Assembly (NCBI GenBank): GCA_026873275.1
Contig: JANTUC010000003.1
Coordinates: forward strand, 1,364,001-1,428,000
DNA: 64,000 nt
Direction: 5' to 3'
DNA from: Pseudopithomyces maydicus
Lineage: Eukaryota; Ascomycota; Dothideomycetes; Pleosporales; Didymosphaeriaceae
The position numbers and the translations under genes were made by a program. Under the pieces are notes generated by a model. It was not told the origin of the DNA. It made no database searches and saw only the letters and a list, made by a program, of their open reading frames with translations. This document shows, piece by piece, positions 21,963 through 33,222 of this stretch (the stretch's first letter is position 1; every line of letters starts with the position of its first letter).

Positions 21963-22160
21963 ATGGCCGTCTTCTTCCTCTGCTATCTCCTTCTAGCTTC
22001 CGTGGCTAATCCCGCCGTCTGCTCTGTTCCGTCTTGTCCTCGCATCCCACCCCACCCCACGTCAGGCTACCTGTGGTTTGGTTGCACGTATGGGGGCCGA
22101 TGCGTCGTGCCGTTCCTCAGCCTTGGTTGCACATCCTCCGCTGTCCGCCATGGACGCTAG
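21963..22160 (+). CDS. Candidate small secreted Cys-containing peptide (speculative)
   Basis: A 65-codon frame from ATG 21963 begins with a signal-peptide-like stretch (MAVFFLCYLLLASVANPAVC) followed by a short tail with four further Cys. Size and composition match small secreted proteins of filamentous fungi. Against it, the frame is open far upstream of this ATG, there is no intron or homologue evidence, and the region is rich in chance open frames. I give it only as a candidate. Confidence 0.15.
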   Translation: MAVFFLCYLLLASVANPAVCSVPSCPRIPPHPTSGYLWFGCTYGGRCVVPFLSLGCTSSAVRHGR

Positions 22161-24589
22161 ACAGGTGACTTTGGAACATGCTTGCTACTGGTGGGTGTGC
22201 TGGTCGCTACTCTGCAACCAGTCTGTCCCCAGAGCCGGAACGGACCACGTGCTCGAGCATTGAACGAGCTGGAGAGGGTTCACTGAGTGGGAAGGAACAC
22301 ACCCGGGCTCCGACCATGGAAAGAATTCAATCAAAGGAACATCCTGGACGCATTGACAACAAGCTCATGGGCGAGGCTCATAGCCTAGTCGTTGGTGCTT
22401 GAAGTCGGAGGAGGTTCAATCATGTTATGCGCGGCGAACTGATGGTGTGCTACTCCAACAGGGAGGGGCATATATCGGCTGAGAGAAAGCATCGTGGTAA
22501 CCCACCAGGCGTTGTGTGCTTGTGTAGACGCGGTGGTATCAATGGATACATTCCAATGTTCCAAAGGTTCCGACCTTGGAACTCAAGGTTCCTCGTTGCG
22601 CACGTGCGGTGGAAAATGCCCGTGGGGCAGTTGTTAGTCTGCGATGGAGCAGGCGCGGCGGGCGGGCCTCAACGCAGCCATGGAGGTTGTATCAACATCT
22701 AATCCGGGGGCGAACGGGAACACGACCCTCCAGCACATTTTAACCTTACTTTACTAACGGGATATCTCTAGGAGCCATTCGAGAGTATTGAATATATTAT
22801 ACGCCAACGAAGAATCACCTCGAGAACATAGCAAAGATTTCCCGGATAACATGATAACCTAGATAGGGGGTGAACGCCCGCATCCCCCTTCATCCCTCAC
22901 TACACAACTACTTCCGCAGGTTATCATCACCCCATGTTGGCGGGGGTGAATACCAAGCGCTGGCTTCTACCCTGTTAGCTCTGTGCATCCTGTAGGGGAT
23001 ACACTAGCGCAGCATTGCCGTACTTGTCTTTTCCAAGTTTAGTCTCTCCCTCGCTCACAGGTGCTCATATGTACAGCAGTACACACGGAAAGTGCGGTGC
23101 CGAGTATCACCTACAGCACGCTCGACAACATATCCCTTACACAATAGGCTTGCTCTCCAAATGGCAGCCTGATCAGCCAGCTCTATATTGGCGTACAGAT
23201 TCATCAGCAACTGCTTACAGTTCGGTCTGTTGGTGCCCGTTATGTTTTTTCTTTGGCCCGGTTAGGGTGACAAAGCGCCGATGTTTACTTCCTTCCCGCA
23301 ATACTCTCCGTTACCAACACGCCTCCCGTTACCCCACACCCTCGCTCTCTCTCATCTCGACACTCTCCCTGTACATCTAAGCATACAATCCCCCCTTGCT
23401 CTACAGAAGGTGAATGGCTAGACGGTACTTTTTCGTAACTGCACGACCGCTGGGCACTCTGTCGAGGCCTTTTTGATGGCATGAGAGGGTGCTTAACGTC
23501 CACATGGATGTTACAGGGTCGGAGAGCAACATGCTGAAGATCCTCCTGTTCCGACAGGATGGGCCTGAGGCATCCCAGCTATAAAAGTGGCTTAGACTGA
23601 GACTCTTGTCTTTGCAATACAGATACGGTTGGGACATGAATGCCGGACCGAATCCACTCCAGCTGCAAGTATCAAATCTACTCAAAGTTTTGGGCAGCTA
23701 TCTAGTGTAAAGGCGATTGAAACATGTGCCTTACGACCAACGCATCGAATCGTGTCACTACCGGTAGGTTGACGGCGATCCGAGTCAATATGGCAACCCT
23801 GTTCACATGCATGACGATCCCGTAGATCCGGGGTGAGATGAGCACGCGCACCAACACCAGGCCTTTCGTCATGGCAGCCAGTCGGGAGCGCGGTGCTACC
23901 TACCTACTTGCACGGTAGGCAGCGCAGTGTACCCAGTTGCAGTCCATCTAGCATAGCGCTGGTGGGCGAGTGGTGCCGGCGAGTGGTGAAGGCTGATCCT
24001 TGCCCTGTGGTTGCATCACCGTCCTGTTGCCGAATCAACCGGGCCTCACTGCCACAGCTGCTGTAGTAACGCCACCGCAGCCAATCATGGCGGCCGCGAG
24101 CATGTCAACACCGTCCCATCAGTCCATGCCGCGACGATAAAACACCCGCCGGTGGCTGCTTCGCTCGCTCTGCGATCAACTCCTCCTCTGCCCCTCCTCA
24201 GTTGCCCACAGCCTCGCCCCACGCTGAAGACCCAGGTCGCATTGCACACAGCGGCGGTTGCGCACTAGTAAGTTCCGATCCGGCACAGCCGGTGTCTTTT
24301 TGCTGGACCGTCGCCGCTCGCAGTGACGTAGGCGCATATGACGCTGCGATGGGACGGACCTCTGACATGGACGCACCCAGGGACCTCGACTCCACTGTCC
24401 ATCACCCGCGCTGATCTTTATATTCGGCAGCCACGCTCGGTCAGACCCTGCAAATCGTGACAAACCTGCTTCCACCTCTGCTCCTGCTCCCATTGCTCCA
24501 CTTGCACCCCAGCCTTCTGACCAGCCCTGCCAGCAGACGGTCCCTTTGTTCCCCCTGCATCCGTATCCTCCTCACCAGACTCAGTAACC

Positions 24590-25207
24590 ATGGTGTCCAA
24601 GGCTCTGAACATCGGACTGCGGTCCTGGCAGGTTCGTAGTCCCGCCCGCCTGCGCGCCGCCCATCCGCTGATGGATTCCACAGTTCATCTGCTCCATCAT
24701 CATCATGGGCCTTGTCGGTAACATGATCGCAACCGCCTTCGCCGGCAATTCCGCCATGGTCAACTACGATATGTTCGCCGCTACCTTTGGCCTGTTCTCT
24801 CTGCTCTATCTCCTACCGACATCCTTCCTGGACGGTTACAGCATGCCCATGGCCAACATGGCCCTGGACACGCTCAATGTCATCTTCTGGTTCTGTGCCG
24901 CCGTCGCGACGCCCGCATATCTGCATGTGCACAGCTGCAGCAACAGGGTACCATTCACTACCCTTCTCATCGCAACATGCAAGCTAACCCCCAACCTCAG
25001 GCTTACACCCTCACAAACCACATCACCAACGGCAGCCACAACACGGAGAAGCGCTGCCGCGAGGCCCAGGCCTCGACCGCCTTCTTCTGGTTTGGTTGGG
25101 CCGCTTGGGTCGCCACCATGATCTTCTCCGTCATGGGCGGACGCTCCTCGGGCGTCAACATGCGCGGTGGAATCCGCCGCGGAGGGCCCGCCATGAGCCA
25201 GGTCTAG
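24590..25207 (+). CDS. NCE102: Nce102-like MARVEL-domain membrane protein
   Basis: Three exons, 24590-24631, 24684-24947 and 25001-25207, giving 170 residues, the usual size of this family. The introns are 52 and 53 bases with GTTCGT and GTACCA donors, both in phase 0. Four membrane segments are visible: residues about 13-36 (FICSIIIMGLVGNMIATAF), 45-63 (MFAATFGLFSLLYLLPTSF), 72-95 (ALDTLNVIFWFCAAVATPAY) and 126-148 (AFFWFGWAAWVATMIFSVMG). The loop between segments 3 and 4 holds the Cys-containing NGSHNTEKRCREAQAS characteristic of the group. In yeast Nce102 is an eisosome/MCC plasma-membrane protein that senses sphingolipid state and was first linked to non-classical export. The start MVSKALNIGLRSWQ is the only ATG giving the first membrane segment. 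Confidence 0.93.
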
Positions 25208-25972
25208 GAGCCTTGGTGGTGGGGCAGTGTGCAGAGCTGGGAAAAGAGCTGGAACACTCGACCAGATTCCCACCTGGCGTGTTCCCACGGTGCGCAAATG
25301 GAGCCTGTTGAGGATGCATGATGAATTCGTCTTGATGACGCTGGACTAGTATAGGTAGGTATGTGCGATATGACTATGTATTGATCAATTGGTATGGGAT
25401 TGGGTGGCATGGCATCTTCGGCTGCAGACATCAGCGAAGCCTCTTTTGGGTTTTGGAATTGTATGAACTGGGTCGGCATGGTATACCAGGTACACTTGGG
25501 CTCTCCGGCGTTCTCGCTTTATTGCTTTGAACAGCAATAATTATAATTAAATTACGTTAAATTGACCAGATACGCTCTTGTTATTCACCTGTGGGAATAC
25601 AAGAACCTCTCTGTCACGGATGCAGACAACACAGCAACATCTATTGAATGACCCAAGGACGACAAAATTGTATCGCGGAAGAAGATTAAAATGCTATGCT
25701 CGCTCTATTGCATCATTACAATGTCAACTATTACACGCACTATCTAATCTGCCTCCACCATGACCATGAACGATGCTAGCTGATGCTTAAAAACTAATGC
25801 CCAAATTACCCAGTATCCATCCCAAGCTGGCATATACGATGATTTCCCCACGCTATGCAATGATGCACCAATATTCAATAGAAAAAAAACGCCAGATGCT
25901 GCACAGACATGCCATCAGGCTGCAGCCGGAAACGAGGAGAGAAAAAAACGATACATAATAAAAGTCAAATGC
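25208..25972. other. Convergent 3' intergenic region
   Basis: About 765 bases between convergent genes, becoming AT-rich after about 25530. It carries a TAGGTAGGTATG motif at 25352-25362. It should hold both terminators; no gene is seen. Confidence 0.5.
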
Positions 25973-28900
25973 TCAGTGCATAACAGCCGATCTCCAGCGA
26001 TCAATAGCATCCCTTTGTCTGGGATCCATGGGCGGCTCCACCATCACCGTGCCCATGTTCTGCTGCATGCCCATTCCAGGTTGCATTCCACCCATCATAC
26101 CCATCTGCGGGAGGCTGATCATGGAAGATTGCCGCATGCCTGGCATGCCCATCTGGGGATACGCCATGCCGGGCATACCCATCATGGGAGGGGCCATCAT
26201 ACCCATTTGCATGCCCATCATTTGCTGGGGCATCATGCCGTACCCGCTCATGCCGTTCATGCCATTCACACCCATCATAGGCATGGGCTGGGCCTGCGGG
26301 AAGTATGAATCACGTTGGCCACCGAGGAGGTTCACCGAGGATCTGGAGGGGTTTAACATTGGGTTGCCAAGGGCAGGAGCGGTTCGGGGCGTCGCGACAC
26401 TGGTACCAGCCAGCTTGTCCTTGTACGCCTGGATTTTGGCGCCTATGGGCTGGTCCTCGCTAACTTTACCGACACCTTCACCCAGAAGTGGTTGCTCGAG
26501 GTTGTACGAGGATCCACGGCGATTCATGTCCATGCGGGAGACGCGGCGACGCTCTTGCTTGACAGCATTTTGATGGAGGAGCGAGCCGGCTGGGAGGGAT
26601 GAGAGGAGTTGCTCGTCTGAAACTTTGCGAGCTGAATTGTTGGGGTCGATAGGATGCGCCCCGAGTACGTCTGCCATGGACATTGAAGCCCGAAGAGGAG
26701 GGCGACTGCCGTGGGGATTGGCATCACCTCTAGCAAGGGCTTCTACTTGCAGCCGGGCTCGCCGTTGCCCCAGAGTCTCCTCCTCGCCGTCGTTCGCCGG
26801 TGGTTCTACAGCCTTGCTTTTATCCTCTTCATTGACGCCGAATTGACCCATCAACTCGGTAGAAAAGTCGGCGCTAATTGTGCTCTTTCGAATATCGACG
26901 ATTGCCTCGTCAAGGGCCTTTTCATTCTTCAGGCGGCGTAAACGTTGGGCAAGAGTCTCACCCTCTTCCTCCTCTTCTGATTCGGCCTGGGGTGCTGCAG
27001 AATCTTGAACAGCAAGATGAGGTTGGCTGGGACTATTGAACTCCGTGAACTGTGTATTGCGTTTTGCCGGATCCATGAGCCTAGTGTTCCTATTGCCACC
27101 AAGGAGCCGGCTTCGCCTTGCGCTGAGCGGTTCGTTATTTTCAATCTCACGTTGAGCGATCAAGCCTAGTGGTCGATCCCAGTCATCCTTCACAGCTGCA
27201 TTCTGTCTCGTGTTGGTTGCCTTCTCACGACCCGGGAACAGCATTCCGAGGGGGACGTCATCGTCCGATGACGCATCTTCATCCTGGGGGGCTTGTGCTT
27301 CCCAAGCAAGATTCACTTTCTTCTTCAAACGCTTCTGTTTCTCAACCTCAGCGACTGCGTCAAGCTCCAACAGGGTCGAATGCATCCCATTTGGAAAGGC
27401 TGTCGCCGCTGTGAGGTTGCGGGTCTTTTGTTGGGCTTTGCGCATCTGGAGTTCGGCAAGTAGGGTCGTTGGAGCGCCGAAGAATTGCTCTTCCGGTTGG
27501 TCTTCCGGCTCGGACTCTTCCTCGTCGTATACAGCGTGTTCGTGGTCCCCGTCATCAGAGTGAACCGCATGTTCGTTGTGTTGATCGGGGCCTCGGGCAT
27601 CCAGATCATTGTGATCTAGTTCGTCACCCAAACTCATACGACTTTCTGCTGCACGCACAGTCAACATATTTAGATCTGCAGAACTGTTCCGCTTCTTGAG
27701 CTTATTCAATGGATCGCCACTGGAATTTCGGCGTGTATCCAAAAGATGCAACGAACTCCGACTCTTTCGAGATTCTATCTTTTCAAGCTCATTTGCTTTC
27801 GACCCAGTACGTTTGTGCTTCTTTTCCTGCCCGTATATCTCGTCGCCTACGTGCCCAGCATATGGATGATCCGTGAATGCAGACACAGGAGCATGTGCAG
27901 AGGCCGCGAGAATGTTTTCCAGTGTATCCTGGGCCGATTCACCTTTGACTTCGAATTGCTGAGGAGCGGCAGGGGCATCAAAGAAGACGCTCGCTCGCAA
28001 GGTTGGGGGCAGATTGGCCAAATTTCTACTCTTTCGGGTTGCCTTTGGCGAGGAGGACTCTTGGCCCATGTCGGAGAGCCACGGTGCAGACTTCCTGTTC
28101 TCGGTCTGCATAGAATCGAGAAGTTGAGTCCGACGCTTTGCTTGAATACCTAGGTTCGGCACTTTGGAAAGTCTTTGTGGGAGGTTGAGCATGCGTGGAA
28201 CAGGGGCGGGATAATAGACCATGCTATCTCCCGGAGGCGGCGCCCCTTGAGGTGGCAGGTCTGGGGCTGACTTGAGCATGGAAGAGTCCCGAGTCCCATT
28301 GCCCGGAGCGGGCAATGGCTCGTCTTCGGGCACCGTATCCGGACAATGTGTGCCATCAAAGTCCTGCCATAGCGTACGCAGCTTGTGGGTGGTGTCGGTG
28401 GAAGCGGCGGTAGGGGGTCGGTCAGGGAGGTCTGGGTGGTCTGAGTGATCATAGTAGGAGGCTCGTTGGTCCCGGTCCTGCTGTTGCTGCTCGTAACCGC
28501 TGGCAAGGATCACGCTATTACGAAGGTCCTGCTGAAGCTGGTTCGCCATCTCGTCGTATTTCTGCGTAAAGGAGGAGACGGAACGCGGTCGTGTGAGAGG
28601 CGGCGAGGGCTCGTGGGTGGGTTCAAGAGGTAAGCGCGGCGAGCGCGGATGCTCGTGGTGTTCTTCGATGCGCTCCATGATTGTTTCCTCCTCGTCCACT
28701 CGGGTGATCTGGTCGAGGCGCGAGGCCTTGGAGTTGGAGCGCTGGCGCTGCAGGGCGACGGGCTGCGAGGAACTGGAGCGAAGAGAGCCGGTAGGAGAGG
28801 GCAGATAGCCACCAGGCGAGAAGCCGCCCCAGCGCGCGGCACCGTTGACGTCGAGGATGGAGTTTGTGAAGGAGCCGGTGGAGGCACCACGACTCCTCGT

Positions 28901-29175
28901 ACCGACCAGGCGTATGGGTTCCTCAGCCACCGACGCTGATAGGAGGGAGGATCGGCGGCTGTCGGAGAGTTTCTGTTCGAGTTGCAATTTCCGTATTTCT
29001 TCTCCCAGGTCCGAGCCCTTCTCGCTCATGCGCTCGGCATGTTCTTCGAGACGTTCGATGTTCCCCACATAGGCCCCCTGGAGGGACTGCAGGTCGGGCG
29101 TTGGGTGCTGGAGATCGGGTGAGGTGCTGCTGTCAGCAGCGCGGAGGGGGCGGGCGCGGTCGCAGCGGTGGCCAT
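25973..29175 (-). CDS. Long conserved-looking protein with Met-rich tail, frame broken near 29148
   Basis: A 3.2-kb frame without introns. From an in-frame GTG at 29068 the open frame covers 1,031 codons. Reading further upstream in the same frame gives a coherent PTPDLQSLQGAYVGNIERLE but no ATG before a stop. The nearest ATG, at 29175 (MATAATAPAP), lies in another frame and joins if G5 at 29146-29150 is given one more base; the protein would then be 1,067 residues. Residues about 40-85 form a coiled coil (ERLEEHAERMSEKGSDLGEE, then LQLEQKLSDSRR). The middle is long, Ser/Arg-rich and acidic (about residues 500-620) with a cluster SEEEEEGETLAQRLRRLKNE. The last 100 residues are remarkably rich in Met, Gly and Pro, ending RDAIDRWRSAVMH. 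I recognise no catalytic domain; it is probably a large scaffold. Confidence 0.8.
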
Positions 29176-29691
29176 GGCGTCTTCAGCAGGCGGACCGCCG
29201 CCCAATGTGTGCTTGTGCCGTGGGAAAGGGGGGAGGGGGGGAAGAAGGGGGTTGTTGTTGTTGGTGCTCGCTCGCTCGCTCCAGTACTGCCGACGATATG
29301 CTCCAAGAATAGACCGACGGCAGCTATCGTCCTGCTGGGGGGCCTCCACTCCCCCTGGTCCTGTCTTGCACCAAACCTTGGCACCGTTCGCTAGCGGCCT
29401 GCGTCGCCGTGGCTTGCGCAAAACGTCCACCGTTAGGTAGGGAGATGGACTACGTACCCGTCACACCCACTCGAACCATCGCCCGCTGGCCATCCTCCGT
29501 TCTCCTGCGCCAACGCGTCGTCCGATAGTCTCTCGCGCGCTACACGAACCGCGGCGCTGGGCCTACGCCAGGGTCTTGCGCGCATCTCAACCCAACCCAA
29601 CCCAACCCTCCCCGTCACCCGCTGTTACCGTCGCAACGAGCCCTCCCCAATCCTCGCCACCCGCACACTCGCCGCCGCCGCCGCCGCCGCC
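29176..29691. promoter_or_regulatory. Divergent promoter region
   Basis: A 516-base spacer between two divergently transcribed genes. It contains C- and CT-rich tracts near 29225-29250 (G-rich on the plus strand) and a (GCC)n run just before the ATG at 29692. No specific factor site is claimed. Confidence 0.5.
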
Positions 29692-31821
29692 ATGAGCGAA
29701 GACGAGCAGCCGCCAAAGAAGCGCTCCTTCAGGCAGAGCTTCCGTCAGACCAAGAAGAAGCCCGACAGCAATGGCGCCGAGGGTCATTTTTCCGGCCTCG
29801 GTGCCAAGCTCATGGGAAAGATGGGCTGGAAGAAAGGCGAAGGACTGGGCGCGTCGGGCGAGGGCATAGCCGCGCCCATCGAGGTCAAGCTGCGCAACAC
29901 CAAGGGAGGCGTCGGCGCTGTCAGCGAGCTCAGCGAGCAGCAGAAGACGGAGCAACGGAGAAAGGCAAAGCGAGAGGCCGAGGAGAGGGGCGAAATCTAC
30001 GTCGACTCAAGCGAGGAAGAGCGCCAGCGGCGCAAGCGGAGGAAAGTTGGAGCCGGCGTCGCCACCGCCACGGGCGCATCCACCCCCAGCTCCACCCCGC
30101 GACCCAGAAAGACGATATACGACCTGAAGGCCGCCGGTTTTGAAGTCCCCCGCGGCTTGGAGAGTATCGTTGACGCGACCGGAAACCATGTCAAGACTTC
30201 TTCCCTCAGCCTCCGTGGGGAGCAGACTGTCTTCCAGACCAGCTTGACCGCAAAGGTGCAGCGGGAACTGGCCGCTTTTGCCGATGCTGCAGCAAGTGTC
30301 GAGTCGGATGCACAGAACATCGATTTAGAGAGTGACCGTCTGACCGCCGACCTGAAGGCTCTCGAAAGAGACGTTTTAGAGTTGACTGATATCCATTCGC
30401 GCCTAGCAGAGCTGCCAACCAAACCATGGCCGGAGCTCATCGAAGGACTGCAACAATTGCGACAGGCCTACCCTTCCCGTGACTTTGAAAAGGAAGCTAT
30501 CGCGGTCCTCAGGCCGACCATGGAAAAGCGCATCGCGAGCTGGGATCCCTCAACAGACACCATGGGGGACCTTGCGAAGAGTTTGAAGGACTTGGCTATC
30601 ATCGGCTCTTCCACTGAAAGCTCGAAGCTGCCACATAATCAGGTTGGGCGCCTTGTCCTGGCTCCCATCTACCCTCGGAACACGCCCATTAGTCGCCGAT
30701 CCACAACACCATATGAGACGCTAATGCTATCCTGGTTTGCACACCTTCAGACCGCTATGGTGCACGGATTCCAGCCGGATGCACCCTCCGCATCTTCATT
30801 CTTACGGATAATCGATGTTTGGGGCCCCGTCCTGCCCAAGTTTATCAAAGCCAGGATCACCAAGCAGATTAAGCTTCGATGTTCTGCTGCAATAGACTTG
30901 TGGAACGTGCGCAAAGCCATCAAACACCGAGACTCCCCGCTTCCTCAGTGGATCTTTGACTTTCTGCCACACTATCCCGACATCTTTACAGCTTGCAAAG
31001 GAAAGGTTCGGACCGTACTTGAAATATGGCCACTCCAACGAGGAGTCGTACCCGGAATCCAGCTATGGAAGAAAGCTTTTCCTGTACTTGTGGATCAGAT
31101 GCTTGTCAGCCATCTCCTCCCGAGGCTAGCAGAACACCTCAGGGGGCTCGAGATCGATCCTGCTGATCAGAGCATCGATGTTGTATCCGCAGTCCTTGCA
31201 TGGAATCAAGTCTTGTCCTCAAAGATCATCTCAGAGACGTTGCACTTAGCCTTCTTCCCAAACTTTTTCAATGTCTTACATTCGTGGTCAAGCTACGCAG
31301 AAGCACAGTATGCCGAAATTGGTGCTTGGGTTCAATGGTGGAAAGACGAAACGCTGGGCGACTATATCACAAGTCTGGAGAGCGACTGGATACAAGCCTA
31401 CAACCTCATTAATACTGCTATCGACCTTCTCAACCTCGACGGTGACACAAATATGGTGGACCTACCACTCCCTCAGGTCGAGGCTCAACGCGCACCAGCA
31501 GCGCCTGAAACTCGGCAGCCTTCGCGATCCAGGGAGACCCGGCCTACTCGGACAGTACCGGCAGAGACGGAAGATGTCTCCTTCAAGGACTACGCAGACG
31601 CGTGGTGTGCAGAGCAAGACATCATTCTTCTGCCGTTACGGAAGAAGGACGAGGTCACTGGGATGCCACTCTTCCGCATCGCTGCGAGTGCCACAGGCGC
31701 AGGTGGCGTTACAGTCTACTTCAAGGGTGACAATGTATTTGCACAGAACAAGAAAGACAAGGGTGTGTGGGATCCGGTAGGACTGGACGATGAACTGGTT
31801 GCACGAGCAGAGGGGAGATGA
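29692..31821 (+). CDS. SPP382: G-patch splicing factor, Spp382/Ntr1 (TFIP11) family
   Basis: Single-exon gene for 709 residues from ATG 29692 to TGA 31819-31821. Residues 35-78 are a G-patch (LGAKLMGKMGWKKGEGLGAS, then EGIAAPIEVKLR), the Gly-rich motif that binds and activates the DEAH helicase Prp43. A basic stretch (ERQRRKRRKVG near residue 115) may be a nuclear signal. The long remainder is helical and matches the GCFC region of TFIP11 proteins (for example RITKQIKLRCSAAIDLWNVR, LPQWIFDFLPHYPDIFTACK and WPLQRGVVPGIQLWKKAFPV). In yeast this protein, with Prp43 and Ntr2, releases the lariat intron and disassembles the spliceosome. The G-patch to GCFC order and the length are normal for the fungal family, and nothing looks truncated. 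Confidence 0.93.
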   Translation: MSEDEQPPKKRSFRQSFRQTKKKPDSNGAEGHFSGLGAKLMGKMGWKKGEGLGASGEGIAAPIEVKLRNTKGGVGAVSELSEQQKTEQRRKAKREAEERGEIYVDSSEEERQRRKRRKVGAGVATATGASTPSSTPRPRKTIYDLKAAGFEVPRGLESIVDATGNHVKTSSLSLRGEQTVFQTSLTAKVQRELAAFADAAASVESDAQNIDLESDRLTADLKALERDVLELTDIHSRLAELPTKPWPELIEGLQQLRQAYPSRDFEKEAIAVLRPTMEKRIASWDPSTDTMGDLAKSLKDLAIIGSSTESSKLPHNQVGRLVLAPIYPRNTPISRRSTTPYETLMLSWFAHLQTAMVHGFQPDAPSASSFLRIIDVWGPVLPKFIKARITKQIKLRCSAAIDLWNVRKAIKHRDSPLPQWIFDFLPHYPDIFTACKGKVRTVLEIWPLQRGVVPGIQLWKKAFPVLVDQMLVSHLLPRLAEHLRGLEIDPADQSIDVVSAVLAWNQVLSSKIISETLHLAFFPNFFNVLHSWSSYAEAQYAEIGAWVQWWKDETLGDYITSLESDWIQAYNLINTAIDLLNLDGDTNMVDLPLPQVEAQRAPAAPETRQPSRSRETRPTRTVPAETEDVSFKDYADAWCAEQDIILLPLRKKDEVTGMPLFRIAASATGAGGVTVYFKGDNVFAQNKKDKGVWDPVGLDDELVARAEGR

Positions 31822-33222
31822 TGACGCTTTGCGAAAGAAGCGTAACAGAAGCAGGGTAGACGGGCGGACAAGGGCCAAGGGTAAGCTTCCATTGCTTCTT
31901 CCTGGAGCAGATACGTCTTGCTGGTTTATGCTAATCCAAAACCATGTCCCCTTGGTGCGCGTAGGTAGTTTTGATAGCAACAAGATTATTGGCCATGTCG
32001 CACGAGCAGGTGCGATTGGCATCTTCATGTCAAGGCACGAGCCTACCTGCACGGTGTATACATGCCAAATCTATATTGTTGAGAAATGCTTCACAGTGTT
32101 CACAGAGAGGTGGCTAACCCAAAGCAGACTAGGGCCAAGGTCAGGCGTGGGCCACGGCGCCGCTGCCTACCACACTGCATCAGAGTACCGTACTTGGATA
32201 GGTAGACTATGTGCTTTCAGGGCGACGATGGTAGTCTAGTCTATCTACCGGAGCTAGTGTCTACAGACCCGACCACACTCATAGATATCTAGCGCCCACG
32301 GTGGTGATGATCAATGCATTAGTCCGTGGCCGGCACAGGTGCATGAGTACTTGGGTACCTACTTACATAGCATGCATGTACGAGCGAGGTCATGCCTCGA
32401 CTGCCATCTAACGTGATTGATGCGGCGAGCCTCACGCGATCGTGCGAGGTTGCCAGGCGGTCTGGAACCCGAGTCAGCATAATCGGGGCGAGATTCGATG
32501 GAGAGGCCGTGGCTTGCTGATTGGCAATGCTGGGCGGCAGAGGAAACACGGCACCGACGAGTAGGATGGCGGGGAGAGTTCTGCAGGGTTTGTGTGTTTA
32601 TGCGGGCCCTGGGAGCAAGGGCAAGCTCCGCTCTGTGCTTCTCTCGGCTGGGTCGCGTAGATCCGCCCGAGGCCATGTTTCTGTTTTGGCACCTGTTTCC
32701 TCGCGGGCAGACGTGTTTCGTGGGGGAGGCAGACGGCCAGCAGAACAGCCAGCAGAACAGCCAGCAGGCGGCGAGCAGGCGGCGTCGACAGCGCACGCAG
32801 ATGGCGGCACCCCCTCCCCATCCCTCAGAACCAAACCCACGCTGACTCGCGCCGACCGCGTGGCCCAGACGGCTCGCATCCATACCCTCGTTCCTCTGGT
32901 TCCTCTGTGGAGAGAGGCGCATGAGCTGCCCCCGCCCGGCGGCTACAAGGGTGCACTGAATGGCCGCCCGCTGAAACACTCGGCCAATCACAGCCCGCAG
33001 CTCGCCATCCCAGCCATCACACCCCTCCCCTCGCAGCAGCCGTCCATCCACACCGCAGATATACATACAGCCGCCCGCACATGTGAGTAGCCACCATGTC
33101 GAAAGCTGTTACACTTTGCATTTCACCCGGCCCCTCCTGTGTGTCGCATCCTAATTTGCGATCACCCTCCTACCCGCTTTAAGGGTGCGATACTCGGGCT
33201 GGGACAGGTCATAAACCCAACA
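31822..33222. other. Intergenic region, no gene seen
   Basis: About 1.4 kb between two plus-strand genes. It contains a short 12-base tandem repeat at 32734-32769 and the motifs ATAGGTAG at 32199 and GTCTAGTCTATCTACC near 32233. The open frames on both strands are chance GC-rich frames. Confidence 0.5.
32734..32769 (+). repeat. 12-base tandem repeat, GCCAGCAGAACA
   Basis: Three copies of GCCAGCAGAACA, the last diverging into GCCAGCAGGCGG. Confidence 0.85.

Larger units (their letters stand above)
18378..24589. other. 6.2-kb region without a convincing gene
   Basis: The largest gene-poor stretch in the window. It lies between the starts of two divergent genes (PSP1-domain, minus; MARVEL, plus). 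Open frames are present but are GC-rich, Arg/Pro/Ser-rich and without domains or good splice structures. It contains a purine-rich tandem repeat at 19416-19462, a G12 run at 20761-20772, a CTACCTACCTAC motif at 23895-23907 and one short frame with a hydrophobic start and several Cys at 21963-22160. It may hold long regulatory sequence, non-coding RNA or species-specific small genes that sequence reading alone cannot show. Confidence 0.5.

Noticed and set aside
32359..33066. A 235-codon minus-strand frame in the spacer after SPP382
   Set aside because: No domain, no ATG context and heavy overlap with other open frames; looks like chance.
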